DNA from: Hermatobates lingyangjiaoensis
Taxonomy: Eukaryota > Arthropoda > Insecta > Hemiptera > Hermatobatidae
NCBI GenBank assembly: GCA_026182355.1
Contig: JAPFBL010000068.1
Location: 8,407,001-8,471,000 of the forward strand
Direction of reading: 5' to 3'
Length of the DNA stretch: 64,000 nucleotides
Below, piece after piece: positions 49,448 to 61,151 of this stretch. The first letter of the stretch is position 1, and each line of letters starts with the position of its first letter. The notes beneath the pieces were generated by a model. That model was not told where the DNA came from and searched no databases. It was given only the letters and a program-made list of their open reading frames with translations. The position numbers and the translations under genes are program-made.

Positions 49448-50252
49448 TAACACCATAATAAATGAAAAAGAAAAACTACTTTCAAGCTTCTTTGAAGCAG
49501 CTCATTGTGAAACAATTAAGCTCTAGGTTGTCAAGCTTCCTGAATCGGTATGGGGTTAGGAGATATACTAAATTATGACTAAAAACAAAAATAAACAAAT
49601 GAAGGTAAGAAGAAAAATGTGTCCTATCATAGAGCATCTAGCGTCAGAATTACAGTAGGCTACGACGTAAGTGGTTGAATATTAATTAACCGTTGTGAGA
49701 TGCATATCTGTTCTGTGGTTTTAATATAAATTGCTATCTCTGTTTATAAGTCTGTATCTGTCTATAGATTAATGACTATCACTAGACACTCATTTTCTCT
49801 CCAGAAATGGACGTCTTCTAACTTAATCCCACAAGTCCTGAGATAACTCAGTCAGGGTGCATATATCGGATTAAATAGTCGATATCCAATCCATGTGACT
49901 TAAATCATTTTCATTTTCCCTTTTGTAAGCATAAAATTAAGAAACTTCCCCAAAAAATTCTTTCTGACAGTGTATCTCGTGCATGAGCAGATACACATTG
50001 TATATCTGCATATGGTATATCAACCCATTGTCATTTTTAAATCCTATCAACAGATAAAATTATATTAAATTAACTTTTATCAAAATATCACGTATTTTTC
50101 ACCAGAAACATTCTCCACCACTATTTTGTAAACATTCAGAGTTATATATGTTCAGTTTAAAAAATTCTCATGATCTGTAAAAATCTGCCGCAAAAAACCT
50201 GGGTATATCATTGGTTTACTTGAAAATATATTATTTCTATCTTCTGTTTCAG

Positions 50253-50268
50253 GAAAGAGCAAAAACAG
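50253..50268 (+). CDS. 16-nt microexon of the host gene
   Basis: GAAAGAGCAAAAACAG is framed by TATCTTCTGTTTCAG (acceptor, AG at 50251-50252) and CAG^GTAAGC (donor, GT at 50269). Both sites are close to ideal, and the tract upstream is pyrimidine-rich. The exon at 22829-22954 ends in phase 1, and joining gives ...YPT-GKSKN- with no stop, leaving phase 2 for the next exon. Sixteen is not a multiple of three, so skipping it would shift the downstream frame. It must be constitutive, or its skipping must truncate or switch the protein. No downstream exon was found before 64000. The splice sites are the evidence; the join to the 22.8-kb exon is inference. Confidence 0.6.
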
Positions 50269-53200
50269 GTAAGCTTCTATTCCCGTAGCGGCATTTTCCC
50301 ATTTGCGTTGTCAGGTTTAACGAAAACTTGTAGAATAACTATGTTGATATAGTCATTCTTCCAAAAAATGGCCCGATCTTCATTATTTTTCTTGCATCTT
50401 TTGACACCTTTTAAAATTAACAGTATAAATTCCACCATTTGAAAACTATAATTACGAAACAGTTATGTTACTTTTCTTTGTTGTAACGTCAGAGTTATAG
50501 TTATTATAGATGCCTTTCGAAAAGATAATTCTTCAATCGTTTGCGATATTTTCTCAACGTATGACAATTTGAAATACTTTTTTTTTGAACTTTCAGATTC
50601 ATGTGTATGTGTTAAACGTTCTTTCATGTTCTGCTTGTCATGTCAAATATTTAGGAGTAAAAATTTTAAATTGTTTATTTTGGTAAACATTTTCCTATTT
50701 TCATACTTTTACTATGCTTTTATTGTTATTCCTTATAAACCTTGAACTATTAATTTGAATGAATCTATATTCAACTGACTTTTTGGTACATAACAGGAAA
50801 TGAATGATGCTTTAAGATTCTTTCAGCACTAGAAAGTATTCTTTCTCAATCTGTTGATTTATTGTTCTCAGGAAGCATAAGTTGCATGTTTGAAAATAGG
50901 ATATAAAAGTCTAATCATGTACAAGTTACGCACGTAAATTGTAAAGGATTGTAAAATAAATTAAAACATAAAACTTTCTTTCTATTATTTCTGAGTTTAT
51001 ATAAATTTATCTGTTGTTTAGGAGACTTCTCTTGACCCTCTTCGAATGATAGTTACTTATTATTTAACTGAAAATAAAAAAAAGAATCAGAATTATTTGT
51101 CTGGATACATAATCTATTCCAATTGAATTTAATTTATTGTCTAATTTTTTTTGTCTTTTGATCAATATCCATATCGACTAAATCGGATCCTTTAAAAGTT
51201 CGTTTACTCTATTTCAAAATTATTTTCTAAACTTTTGACTCTGAAGAATAAATTATACTCTGATTTCACTCTATTTATATTAAATATACACTACATAGCC
51301 ATAAACACAGGAATGTTAAGCAAAATAGTGTGACCAAACTTTTTCCAAATCACAAAACAAAGAAGAAAAGAATTTTTTTCTAATAATTTGTTAGTTCTGA
51401 CTAAAAAAGTCCAATATTGGTATCGAAAGTACTACTCTGTCTCAGGGCTAGCACGAGTGTCAATATGAAAGTTGCTGATGACAACATGTTTGGTGTTTGT
51501 GGTACCCTGCTGACACACACATTCACACGCACACGGACTAATTACAAAGCTTCTGTAATTGGCTCAAGGAGGCATCGAAACATTTCCGTTCAAAACTGGC
51601 TACCAACATTTTGAATTCAAATGCAATACTTTGATTATTGTATCTTTCATATATAGGGTTTTAATATAAGTAAAAATTCAATGATTGGTTCTATCAAAGT
51701 ATTTGAATACATACCCATATGCTTAAAAAGTGTTTCAAGTCAAAACACTTCATTAAAGTGCATGTCTTCAAATTTTATTTTAATTTTTATAAAAACCAAA
51801 ATTCACTTTATTGATACCTTTTTTATTAATTTGTAATACTATTTTTCTGCAAATGTCTTTACTAAATTCATTTTAGTAATATAGGAATTTTATATTATTA
51901 TAAGTGAGCAATTAAGAAAAATGAAAAAATCAATTAGGCTAATTGACAGATTTTCATATTTTGAAATGATAACTATCATGTTTTGATACTTTTATTATAT
52001 TTGTCGTTGTTAGTGCATGGGTGGTTGAGTATACTTGTTAAAGTACTAGGACGTATAGATAGTCACGTTACAATGAAGAGCTGTATCATTGATTATTCAC
52101 AGGGCCGTGGAAAGGGAGAATTGCTCTCTGTATCTAGCGTGAAAGGCACTTTGACTTTAGTAACATTGAACTTCTGCCGTCAGCCAACACCATTGACATT
52201 TAGTATACAAAATCTCATAATTTAGCCATCATAAAAATGACATTAATTTTAAAATCATAAGGCAAGTTATTATGAGAGTACAGCACAAATTCTTGAGATT
52301 TGTCAATTGGTTTTCTACTTTTAAATTTTCCTCCTCCATGAACTACGATAGTTTACTAAGATGTCTGACTTTGAGCCAGTCACAGAAAAATCAATCGCAA
52401 ATTTTTATATAAACTATAAAATTCCAGAAAAGATTACTCTGAGTTATTCAGCAATATTAAATTTAATGTTCTGACTTACATTTGTGCCAACCTTAACGAT
52501 GCCAAGTTCCATTCTGTAAACCATTACACTATAATTCTGTACTGAGTTATAATTATAATTCTCATTTAGCTGTCAACAGAATATTATTATAGAGAACATT
52601 TACATTTTTTAACAATAATATTAAAAAGTTAGTTATTAAGTATATTAATTTATTAATTGTGTTAATATTAGTTATATTTTTTTTAGTTTGAATTATTATC
52701 GTGCATTTTTTTCATTTATTTGAAAGTTATAAGCAATTTAAAGTGAATGACTGTGTAAATAGAACGTTAATTGTTGATGTCATTGTTTTGTATCTCTATT
52801 GCTGACTTGTATATTTGACACACTAGGCCTAAATCACAAGTCTCTGACGTCAGTCATATCAGAGTTCCCCTGAGAATTCAAACTCTCAGCTTCACTATAA
52901 CATACATATATCTCTACACTTCTTCATTCATCAAACTTCAAACATATTTTAATAAAGCTAATGGAAACCATTTTGTGTATACATAGTGCAGGATATGCCA
53001 GAAACAAGAATATTCATTTACTTGTTTTTGCTTAATTGATTCATTGTATCTGTTTAAATATTAAATGAAACATACAATTATTTTAAAATATATTAATCTA
53101 CATAAACGGTCACGTAATATTTACTTAAAATTCACCAATGCTTAAAAATGAGTTTTTTGTTATTAATATAAGATTAGCTCGGATTAACATGCTTTACCAA

Positions 53201-54420
53201 CAAATAAATCGACTTTTGATATTTCCTTGATGATGATGTTTCAAAGTGTTTGGGTGCATGTGTATCAAATATTTTGTTATCACTGTACAGGTCACACACT
53301 GCTATGAATTGTAAGGAATTTCAACACATTTACATCCAAATAATTTATTACTTTTTAGCAATATTATTACGATTATGGAAATTAGGCTCTATTGTATCAA
53401 AATAGATACATACTACTATTTCCTGCTATTTGGTCATTTCAAAAAAGGAAATTTTCATAGCTTCCACTGTGCTAACGCATCCATTATATAGTAGCTATTT
53501 GATATAATTTTGATTATTGTAACTAGCAATTAACACTAAAAAACACTACTGCCATTTTAACTTGAAGTCACTTGTCAAATTTGTTTATCTATATCTTATT
53601 AAAACCCATAGTAGTCGAAATTAGGAATTTATTTGATTTAAATTTCTATTGAAAATTACCCTTATAACTAATAAGTTATAATTAATTTAATGAAGTAATT
53701 TATTATAATTGAAGTAATTAAGTAAAAAAAATACAAAACGAAGAGCAACATTTAATAAACATTTTTGTACATTTAAAATGAAATATTTATTTAGAACCAA
53801 AAAAAAAAACTTTAATATAAATAAAGGTTAGAGAAAGATATATATTATTATTAACTTGCTATTTACTTGTTGTCTTTTTATAAACTTTCCGAAACAGTTA
53901 CAAAAAGCAATGAAGAATAATATTAATTGCGTACACTTTCATTAAACATCAATAACACTAATGACTCTGATTAATGATTTCATTGATTATATTATTCGAT
54001 AGATACTATTAATCATGCTTTTATTTGTTACTGGATAGATTTTTTTCAAAAGTTGTATCAATGGCTACATTTTCATTAGAGTTGATGCAATGGAGATAAC
54101 TAAATTAAAATAATACTACTACTAATTCTAAAATTAAAATAAGTTATTAAATTAAGTTGATAGTGAATTACTTTAAAAATACCCAATCTTGTACTAAAGT
54201 TGAGCTTAAAAAGATATTTGAAAATGAAGGAGTTATTTACGATAGCGCAAATGACATTAGCTGTTTTATAATGCATGGTTTAATTAAATTTATTTTTTTT
54301 TTTGAAATTGATAACATCTTTACTTATATTAAAGTACAGTGTGTATTACGCTTGTTGTTACATTGATATAAAAAAAAACATATTTTAAGATAATTCTTGA
54401 TGGAAAAAGAAGTTTGGATG
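50269..54420. other. AT-rich sequence, probably the following intron
   Basis: No further exon recognised. At 52010-52100 the + strand VHGWLSILVKVLGRID...TM weakly resembles the VWGCFSxxGVGxLxxIxGxM block of Tc1/mariner transposases. This is not firm enough to call separately. Confidence 0.35.
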
Positions 54421-54429
54421 CTTTTTAAA

Positions 54430-54570
54430 AATCTTGTACAAGGGAACAGTTTGAATACCAGCAAGTTTGCTTTTGTGAATAGTACATGGTGGTATTAGAA
54501 TCTGGCGTCGTGAGGGAGGCATTTAAAAGAGTCAGTGCGACCAACAATACTACATCCAGTTGTCTCCTTC
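54430..54570 (+). pseudogene. Tc1/mariner transposase scrap
   Basis: The + strand reads SLNTSKFAFVNS in one frame and HGGIRIWRREGG in another. Together they match the Tc1-family block around the second catalytic Asp (FSDESxFxLxxxDGRxRVWRRxGE), with a frameshift between. The first acidic residues are gone. No terminal inverted repeats were found. Confidence 0.4.
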
Positions 54571-54780
54571 ACCGACATCAATAAACCACCATTCAAATTT
54601 TCCCTCTTCTACCAAAGACATTTATTATATATTTTCCACGTATTTAAAAAAAATAAATCTACCATGACATGCACAGTTAGTATATATATTCCACATACGA
54701 TGTAAAAAGAGGCCATCACCAGTTGAACTCGTTTCAGATATTTGTTGACCGAGATCAACCTGAGGACTAGAAGTAATAAG

Positions 54781-54855
54781 TCCTTTTGTGCTAGCTATTT
54801 CGCTCTCTCATTGCTCTGAGGAGAGACTTTTGTCTGAAAGCGTGGCTAGCATTTT
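54781..54855 (+). ncRNA. Hammerhead-like motif (type III layout)
   Basis: CTGAGGA (54816-54822), stem II AGAC-TTTT-GTCT (54824-54835), then GAAA (54836-54839). Outer helices CGCT/AGCG and TGCTAGC/GCTAGCA (54789-54795 with 54845-54851) close the motif. Stem I is not convincing, and one base before stem II is unpaired, as in HHR-2. Function uncertain. Confidence 0.4.
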
Positions 54856-55429
54856 CGTGTCCTTTTTATTAGTTTCCTTCCGTTACGATATATTGCAGTA
54901 GCAGTACTGTAGTTAAATAATAACAGTAAATCGAAAGAACTTACAAGGTTTTCATTTTTTATTGCTAATAGATAGATTTCTTTGAACAGTTTACGATTAT
55001 GTCCAAAATATATATTAGTCATTAATACACCAGGTTTGTATTATAATAAACAAAACTTTAATTAAATAGTGAAATATTAGTTTCCATAATTAATAAAAAG
55101 GCATATCTTAGGGGATTATAATTGACAGCGACTTGAGTATAATTTCTAAACTCTTCTGGATAAGAGGAGCACTTGCATTATTTGAAGGACTACGAGTAGG
55201 TCACGGAAATAATGACTGCCTAATTATATTAATGGTTCTCAAGACAAGGCAGGAACAGAACAACCAAATTCAGCGTAGAAGATCGTCTAATATGGTTAAA
55301 CCAAAGTCTACATTAATAGCCATGAAGACAAAGTTAACAACAACAATTTGTACTTAGTAATAAAAATGTAAAACCACATTATTATATTAATATTAATATA
55401 ATACTTTATATTCGAAATATAAAATAAAT

Positions 55430-55432
55430 TAT

Positions 55433-55478
<46 letters not shown>
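55430..55478. repeat. (TA)n microsatellite
   Basis: Nearly uninterrupted AT units. Confidence 0.9.
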
Positions 55479-55479
<1 letters not shown>

Positions 55480-55960
55480 AAAAGCAATATAAATGCTGTC
55501 TGTAACCTCCAGTTTCATCATTCAGTTCTAAAGTTACGCAAATGGTGACAAATGCGTTTGCAGTATTTGAAATAAAGTGAAAGTGTTAACAAAATTTCAA
55601 ATATAATGTATAATTTTACTCACATTTTGTTTGATTTCTAAAAAAAATCGACATATCATAACAAATATAGAAAGTACTTTCTTCAGATAAACAGTACTTT
55701 TTAAGGTTATGTTTGTGAAAGAGACTTTCAAAGCAATTTTCTAATAGAAATATACTTGACAGGGAATTAATTGCAAAATTTGTTAATCTATTGAATAGGA
55801 AATTAAAGCTAATGTTAAAAACTTTTATTAAACTTATAACATAAATAAATAATAAACTGTTAATAACTAATATTAAAGATAATCAAGAACAGATTTCTGA
55901 TTAAACACTTCATAATCAATTTTGTTTTACATATGTTTATATATTAACTTATAAACAACA

Positions 55961-56074
55961 GTAAGAAATTGGAAAAGTGAATAAGATCTTTCAACTAAAA
56001 TCGGTATCAGTTTGATTCTGGTGAAGACAACTTGTTTTCGCTGAAAGATCATAGTCATTATTCTTATTTCTTAC
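55961..56074. mobile_element. Foldback element D, hammerhead-like core
   Basis: GTAAGAAATT at 55961 and its reverse complement at 56065-56074 bound two arms of about 45 bp. The right arm carries CTGGTGA (56018-56024), AGAC..., and GAAA (56043-56046), then GATCATAGTC. It is diverged from elements A-C but collinear. Confidence 0.5.
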
Positions 56075-56094
56075 TGGGGTTTAGAGGTTGATTT

Positions 56095-56345
56095 TTATTT
56101 CACGTGTTTATCGTAACAGCTTGTTATGTATCAATGATCAAAGCACAATATGAAATGGGAAAAAAGACAAAGATCTTTCAACCGTAACAAGCCGTCTTCG
56201 TCAGAGTTGGGTTTTTGACTCTGATGAAGACCGCTTTTTACGGTTGAAAGATCTTATTCTTTTTTCCATATTTTATATTGCGGTTTGATCATTGATTGTT
56301 ATTTCACGTGTTTATGTGAAATCTTGTTTTATATATATATTTAAT
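56095..56345. mobile_element. Foldback element B, intact CTGATGA core
   Basis: Left arm 56131-56206, right arm 56218-56296, both ending in TCAATGATCAAA-type sequence, with TTTCACGTGTTTAT hairpin copies on each side and a (TA)n run after. The right arm has the exact hammerhead core CTGATGA (56221-56227), an ACCG...CGGT stem, GAAA (56246-56249) and AGATCT (56249-56254) as a palindromic stem III. Stem I should be GACT/AGTC, but the 3' strand here is ATTC, so it is damaged. The left arm read on the minus strand has CTGACGA...GAAAGATCTT as well. Confidence 0.65.
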
Positions 56346-56474
56346 ATATATTGTATGTAATTTTCGTTATTCCTTGTTCATTTAAACATTTACCGCCATT
56401 TTCACCAGTTAAAGCAATTAAACTCTAAATATGTTTAGATTTAAAAATATTCAAATATAAACTTTTAAAGTTTA

Positions 56475-56569
56475 CTCTAGTGGAAAAGGGCCCACGAAGT
56501 AGTGCTACAAAAATATTATGAAAATTTGACTCACGTCTCAAAATAGGTTTGCCATCCCTGCTCTGCAGC
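56475..56569. mobile_element. hAT-like terminal sequence (tentative)
   Basis: Read on the minus strand, CAGGGATGGCAAACCTATTT then TGAGACGTGAGTCAAA looks like a hAT terminal inverted repeat (CAGxGGTGGGCAAxC). CTCTGCAG follows on the + strand as a possible 8-bp target site. The partner end was not found. Confidence 0.35.
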
Positions 56570-58239
56570 AGTACTCCTTAAACTTGGAATAAAGAACATG
56601 CCACCCAACTGCTAAACTGTAGTTTCCAACCATTTATTTCCAACCATGAATTTCTGTAGTCAACGCAAAATTCATTGATGTTTATTTGAACTTTGCAATA
56701 AAAAAAAAATTAAAAAACATTGTACCAATTTCCGTGCGTATACTAAAAGAATATCCAAACGCTTTATGAACCCTACAAAAGACAGCATGCACTAGATTCT
56801 TATCTCCCTCGTAAAAAACCTTAGGTCGTGACCTAGTTTTATTAGTACTTACCATTGGCAAACATGCTATCAGTAGACCATCTGACCCCAAAGCGACTAC
56901 TTGCGACGCAGTTGCAAATCAATCTTGTCTTTTTATAGCAATAATAAAAACAACCATTTTTCATTCCAGAAACGTATAGCACCAAATAAGAAGTTTATTC
57001 TCTACAAACAAACCGACAAATGTTTTATTAGAGGTTTTTATTATTTTTTGATTATTTGATTTATTCTTGGAAGAGAAGATACTGGTTTCGTCAGTATACA
57101 AAGTCATGCGATAACATTGTTGCGTGAGACATTATGTAAAATTTGTAAAACTATGCTGACTAATTCACGATGAAACAGTCAGGATTCTTGCATGCTGAAA
57201 GCAACTTGAAGCAACACTAAATCAGTTCTAAAGACAATCAGATGGAAATTAGCAATGCATTACTTTCTTTTCCTTCGAAAGGCAAAAAGTATGAATTCAT
57301 TATCCTATTTCAAGTTAAAAGGATGGCTATGTTGGAAACAGTCTCTATTATAAAGACTGTGCTGTTTTACTCAGTATAGTAACTCTGAGAGTGTCCTACT
57401 GCTTTAAGCTCATGAGATTTATTAAACAAACTTATGATTGTACTGCTGCTACAACTTTAACTCTTGAAATTATATTGACTTACCTTAAGTTATAAATACT
57501 AATAAAAATTATTATATTTTATTAAAGACCCTATACTTATAAAATATCAAATCGTTTTAAAATTAAGTGTGCTAAAGAAGTGACTGAATTAATCATAAGC
57601 ACACATACACAACCACAAACATTTTTTTTAACTGTAACTATAAAATGAACGCTATACTCAAAATTGGCTATACTCAAAAATTTGGTCATATGTCAATTTG
57701 ATATATAGTTTTCATGATACAGATAATAATATAATTTTTTTTTTTTTGGTTTAGTAGTCAGAAATTCCAAGTAATGTGATTATGTAGACCATCAATGTTA
57801 TAAATAATGCACTATCAAGGTCTCAGCCTTTGTTCTGCATTAATTCAAGCACCTCTCCTTTCAACTCTCACTAAGATGCCTAGAAAACCTGCTGCAGATC
57901 CATTATACGTCGGGCCGGCTTTGAAAAATAAACCTTTCCCCCGTCGACCTCGTTCTAGTTAAAGATAAGTTATGACTTTAAACTTTGCTCCCTCCCCCGT
58001 CTCGGTAGTCCCTCCATCTTCCTATAAAGCGCCTCCCAAACCAGTCATATTTCCACCCTTTATTGAAACCATCATTTACAGATTTTCAGTGTTATTTTTG
58101 AACGATCCATAATAGCAAAAAAGAAACGAGTGAATTATTTAATAGTTGAAACAAAAAATTAATTTTATTTTTACCATTTAAAAAGATAAATATTATTAAT
58201 TAGATAATGTTTTCTGAAATTCATTTTATTTTTCTTAAA
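56570..58239. other. AT-rich stretch with a GC-richer patch
   Basis: No gene recognised. At 57830-58060 composition rises and a 28-codon + frame beginning MPRKPAADPLYVGPAL is present, without splice support or family resemblance. Confidence 0.35.
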
Positions 58240-58451
58240 TTTTTTTTTTTTTTATTTATTTGTTTAAGTCACAACAATGTAAGTGTTACATTACCAGTGA
58301 CACTGATAACACAGATGTATGAGGGAAGAAACACAGGAGGGAAGAAGCAATCCAGTGACTACACTTCCTGGCATGGGTCTAAGTAGGAAAAAAAAAATAA
58401 ATAAAAATAAAATAAAAAAAATAAAAAATAAAAAAAATCACTTAGAACGGT

Positions 58452-59300
58452 TCATAGTAATAAGTCTCTTGGCCACATCCTCTTCAGACGTCTTCTGGGA
58501 TTTCCTGGAATGCTTGTGGAGGATAATGTTAGGATTAAGGGATTAATATTTTTTGGAAGTTTTTTGTGAAACGTTTTATAGCGGGATATTGCTACCTGCT
58601 GAACTGTTGGGAACTTCAGGTCGGAATAAATTGTTTGGTTTGATATATAGTAGGGACAATGAAGAATTTTACGAAGGATTTTTGTTTGAAGAGTTTGTAT
58701 CCTCTGAGAATTAGTTTTCTTTGTTGTTCCCCATATCTCAATGCCGTATGTCCAAATAGGCATAATCACAGTTCTGTAAAGTAATAGTTTGTTGTGAGTC
58801 GTTAATTTTGAGCGTAGATCCATTAAGTGTAGTAAAAGTTTATATCGTCTGTATTGTTCTGTTCGTTTGATTTTTGTATGGGGAGCCCAAGTCAGTCGTC
58901 TATCAAGGTGTAGTCCTAAGTATTTGGTGGTTGTAGCTTGAGGGATCGGAATATGGTTAAGGAAGACTGGAGAACACGTATCTGACCGCAACGTGAATGT
59001 TACGTGAACACTTTTCTGTTCGTTAATGCGTATTCTCCAACACTTCAGCCATGACTCTATAACGTTTAAGTGTTGCTGGATATAGTAGGATGCTAGCTCA
59101 GGACTGTCATTTGTGCAAAGGATTGCCTTGTCGTCAGCAAATGTGGCTAAGACTGTATGGGGAGATTCTGGAATGTCGGAGGTGTATATGGAGTATAGCA
59201 CTGGTCCAAGTGCTTCCTTGCGGAACTCCTGCCTTAATATGAATAACTGGAGAAAGACAAGAGCCTTCTATTACTTGGCTAAAGCGGTGGTTGAGGACTG
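58452..59300 (-). pseudogene. ORF2 C-terminal part: reverse transcriptase palm/thumb and tail
   Basis: After a frameshift near 59215 the original frame returns: LGPVLYSIYTSDIPES, then TVLATFADDKAILCTND with the catalytic FADD box (about 59147), WLKCWRIRINEQKSVHVTF, KYLGLHLDRRLTWAPHTK, YRTVIMPIWTYGIEIWG and a long C-terminal tail ending RDLLL-TGA at 58452. The palm Asp pair is intact, so the catalytic residues survive while the frame does not. No RNase H follows, as in Jockey itself. Confidence 0.88.
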
Positions 59301-60190
59301 CATTATAAGGTAGTAAGTATGTGGGAGTATTTTTTTGAGCTTCCAAAGCAACCCAGCATGCCAAATCCTGTCAAAGGCTTCCGCCTCATCAAGAAAGACA
59401 GCTGAGCATTATTGTTTCTTCTCAAGAGTAGAGGAAATGACATCAACTATACGGTGGCATTGTTGAATTGTAGAGTGTTGAGATCGAAACCCGAATTGGT
59501 GAGAGGGGATTAAATTTTTCGATTCTAAAATGGGACGAAGTCTTCGAAGAAATATTTTTTCAAAGATTTTGGCCATGGTTGGTAGTAAACTAATTGGGCG
59601 GTACGACGTACATAGTTGTACGACGTACGGAGACTTATGGGGCTTTGGGATCATGCGAATAATAGAAAATTTCCAGAGAATGGGGAAATAGGTTGTTCGT
59701 AAGATAGAGTTGTATATATATGTAAGGAAAATTATGACCTTACGAGGAAGTTGTTTGATTATTTCGTTTGTTATAAGGTCATAACCGGGAGATTTTTTTG
59801 ATAGTAGTTTTTTAATTATAAAAGAGACTTCATTTGGGGAGAATGACTTGGGTGGGAGAGAGAGCTGTAAAGGGGCTACAAGTTCATCAGTTACTTTTGC
59901 TGTAGTATCAGGGTCTTCTATATTTGAGTTGGGAATGAAAAGGGTTTCAAGGTGTTTGGAGAAGACTGTGGCCTTCTCATAGTCGCTTTTTGCCCAGGTA
60001 TCGTCGCCAGTAAGGATCGGAGTACTAATTTTTTTATGGGACAGTATTCGTCTAGTGGCAGTCCATAGTGACTAGTCTTCGGGTTTCAGTGCTTCAGTAT
60101 ATTTTTGGAAAAGACAATTTCGATATTGCTTTAAGTCTCGAGTTAGTTGGTTTTGTAATCTGTTAAATGTTTGTTTGTCAGGTGGGTATC
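59300..60190 (-). pseudogene. ORF2 middle part: linker and reverse transcriptase fingers/palm
   Basis: In the same frame as the endonuclease: LWTATRRILSHKKISTPILT, then TWAKSDYEKATVFSKHLETL, KKSPGYDLITNEIIKQLP, LWKFSIIRMIPKPHK, SYRPISLLPTMAKIFEKI and PSHQFGFRSQHSTIQQCHR. A stop follows EKKQ (59406-59408), then the motif A block AVFLDEAEAFDRIWHAGLLW with the first catalytic Asp. These are the usual 5' blocks of non-LTR reverse transcriptase. A frameshift follows near 59290. The next stretch, NAVLNHRF...IKAGVPQGS (motif B), is in another frame down to about 59215. Confidence 0.85.
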
Positions 60191-60197
60191 GACTTCT

Positions 60198-61151
60198 CTA
60201 CCATTTGGCTCTTGCTCGTCGTTTAGCTTGGATTAATTCCCTGAGGTATGTTGGTAGGTATGTAGTGTGCTTTTTTGGTCTGGATGGGACTTTAGCATTA
60301 TTTATACAAGCATGTATATCCTGAGTTAATTTACTAATTGCGTCACCTATTTCACGTGATGTCTTGAGGCGTACTTTAAGGTCAGTCTGTCGTTCAATTT
60401 CGGCTCTAAATTTTTCCCAGTCAATATGTCCGTTGAGTAGAATTTGATTATTAATAATTTCCATAGGATGAATAGATAATGATAGAAGTACGGGTGAATG
60501 GTCAGAGGAAAGGTCTGGGAGAATTGTGATGTAAGGGTTTAGTTTTGAGATGGGTGAAGTGACAAATATATCAAGCAGGTCAGGTTTTTTGACTGTGGAA
60601 GAAGGCCAATATGTAGGAGTTCCAGGACTTAGGACAGTATAAGATGAGTTGAGAAGAGATTTACGGAGAATAGAACCCCGAGGTGTGGTTACTCGACATC
60701 CCCATGACTGGTGTTTACAATTGAAATCCCCTCCACAAATAAATTTAGGTGAAAGGTGTTGAAAGATATTTGAAAGGTCACTTTGGGTTATACGTTTGTT
60801 TGGAGGGCAATATATTGAAGAGACATTGTAGTTGTATGGATGGGACTCAAGGCAGATTGTGCATACTTGCATGGCAGGTGTGGATACAGAAGGTAGGATG
60901 TGGTGTTTGAGAGACCTCCGTACAAGCACAGCTACTCCACCGTGGGCAGTGTTATCAGGATGGTCAGTGCGATATGTGATGTAGTCAGTTAGTTTAAAAT
61001 ATGACCTGGACGTAAAGTGGGTTTCTGTCAGTAGTGAATTGTCAATTTTCTTGTCATGTAGTACAATGTCGAGTTCTTGTCTGTGTTGAGTAAGTCCATT
61101 GGCATTCCAGAGGAGGATAGTTAAAGATTGCTTAGTTGGGGAGGTGTTCAT
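60198..61151 (-). pseudogene. ORF2 N-terminal part: APE-type endonuclease
   Basis: 317 codons from the ATG at 61151. All landmark motifs of the apurinic/apyrimidinic-type endonuclease are present: ILLWNANGL (about 12-20), LLTETHF with the catalytic Glu (43), GGVAVLVRR, IYCPPNK, GGDFNCKHQSWGC (about 139-151) and SSDHSPVLLSL (about 215-225). The enzyme nicks target DNA to prime reverse transcription. The domain itself looks intact. The frame ends after RARAKW at a TAG (60195-60197) where coding clearly continues, and a second in-frame TAG lies at 60072-60074 just before LWTATRRIL. Confidence 0.88.

Larger units (their letters stand above)
22955..50252 (+). other. Inferred intron of about 27.3 kb packed with dead transposons
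   Basis: If the two exons are joined, this whole stretch is one intron in phase 1 (GTGAGC ... TTCTGTTTCAG). It holds relics of Gypsy, Helitron, hAT and Penelope-like elements, listed separately. Otherwise it is AT-rich DNA without genes. Between 28370 and 34000 I see nothing recognisable. Undetected small exons could remain. Confidence 0.5.

Noticed and set aside
52010..52225. Possible second Tc1/mariner fragment (VHGWLSILVKVLGRID)
   Set aside because: Only one block fits and it needs an extra residue; no neighbouring motif was found.
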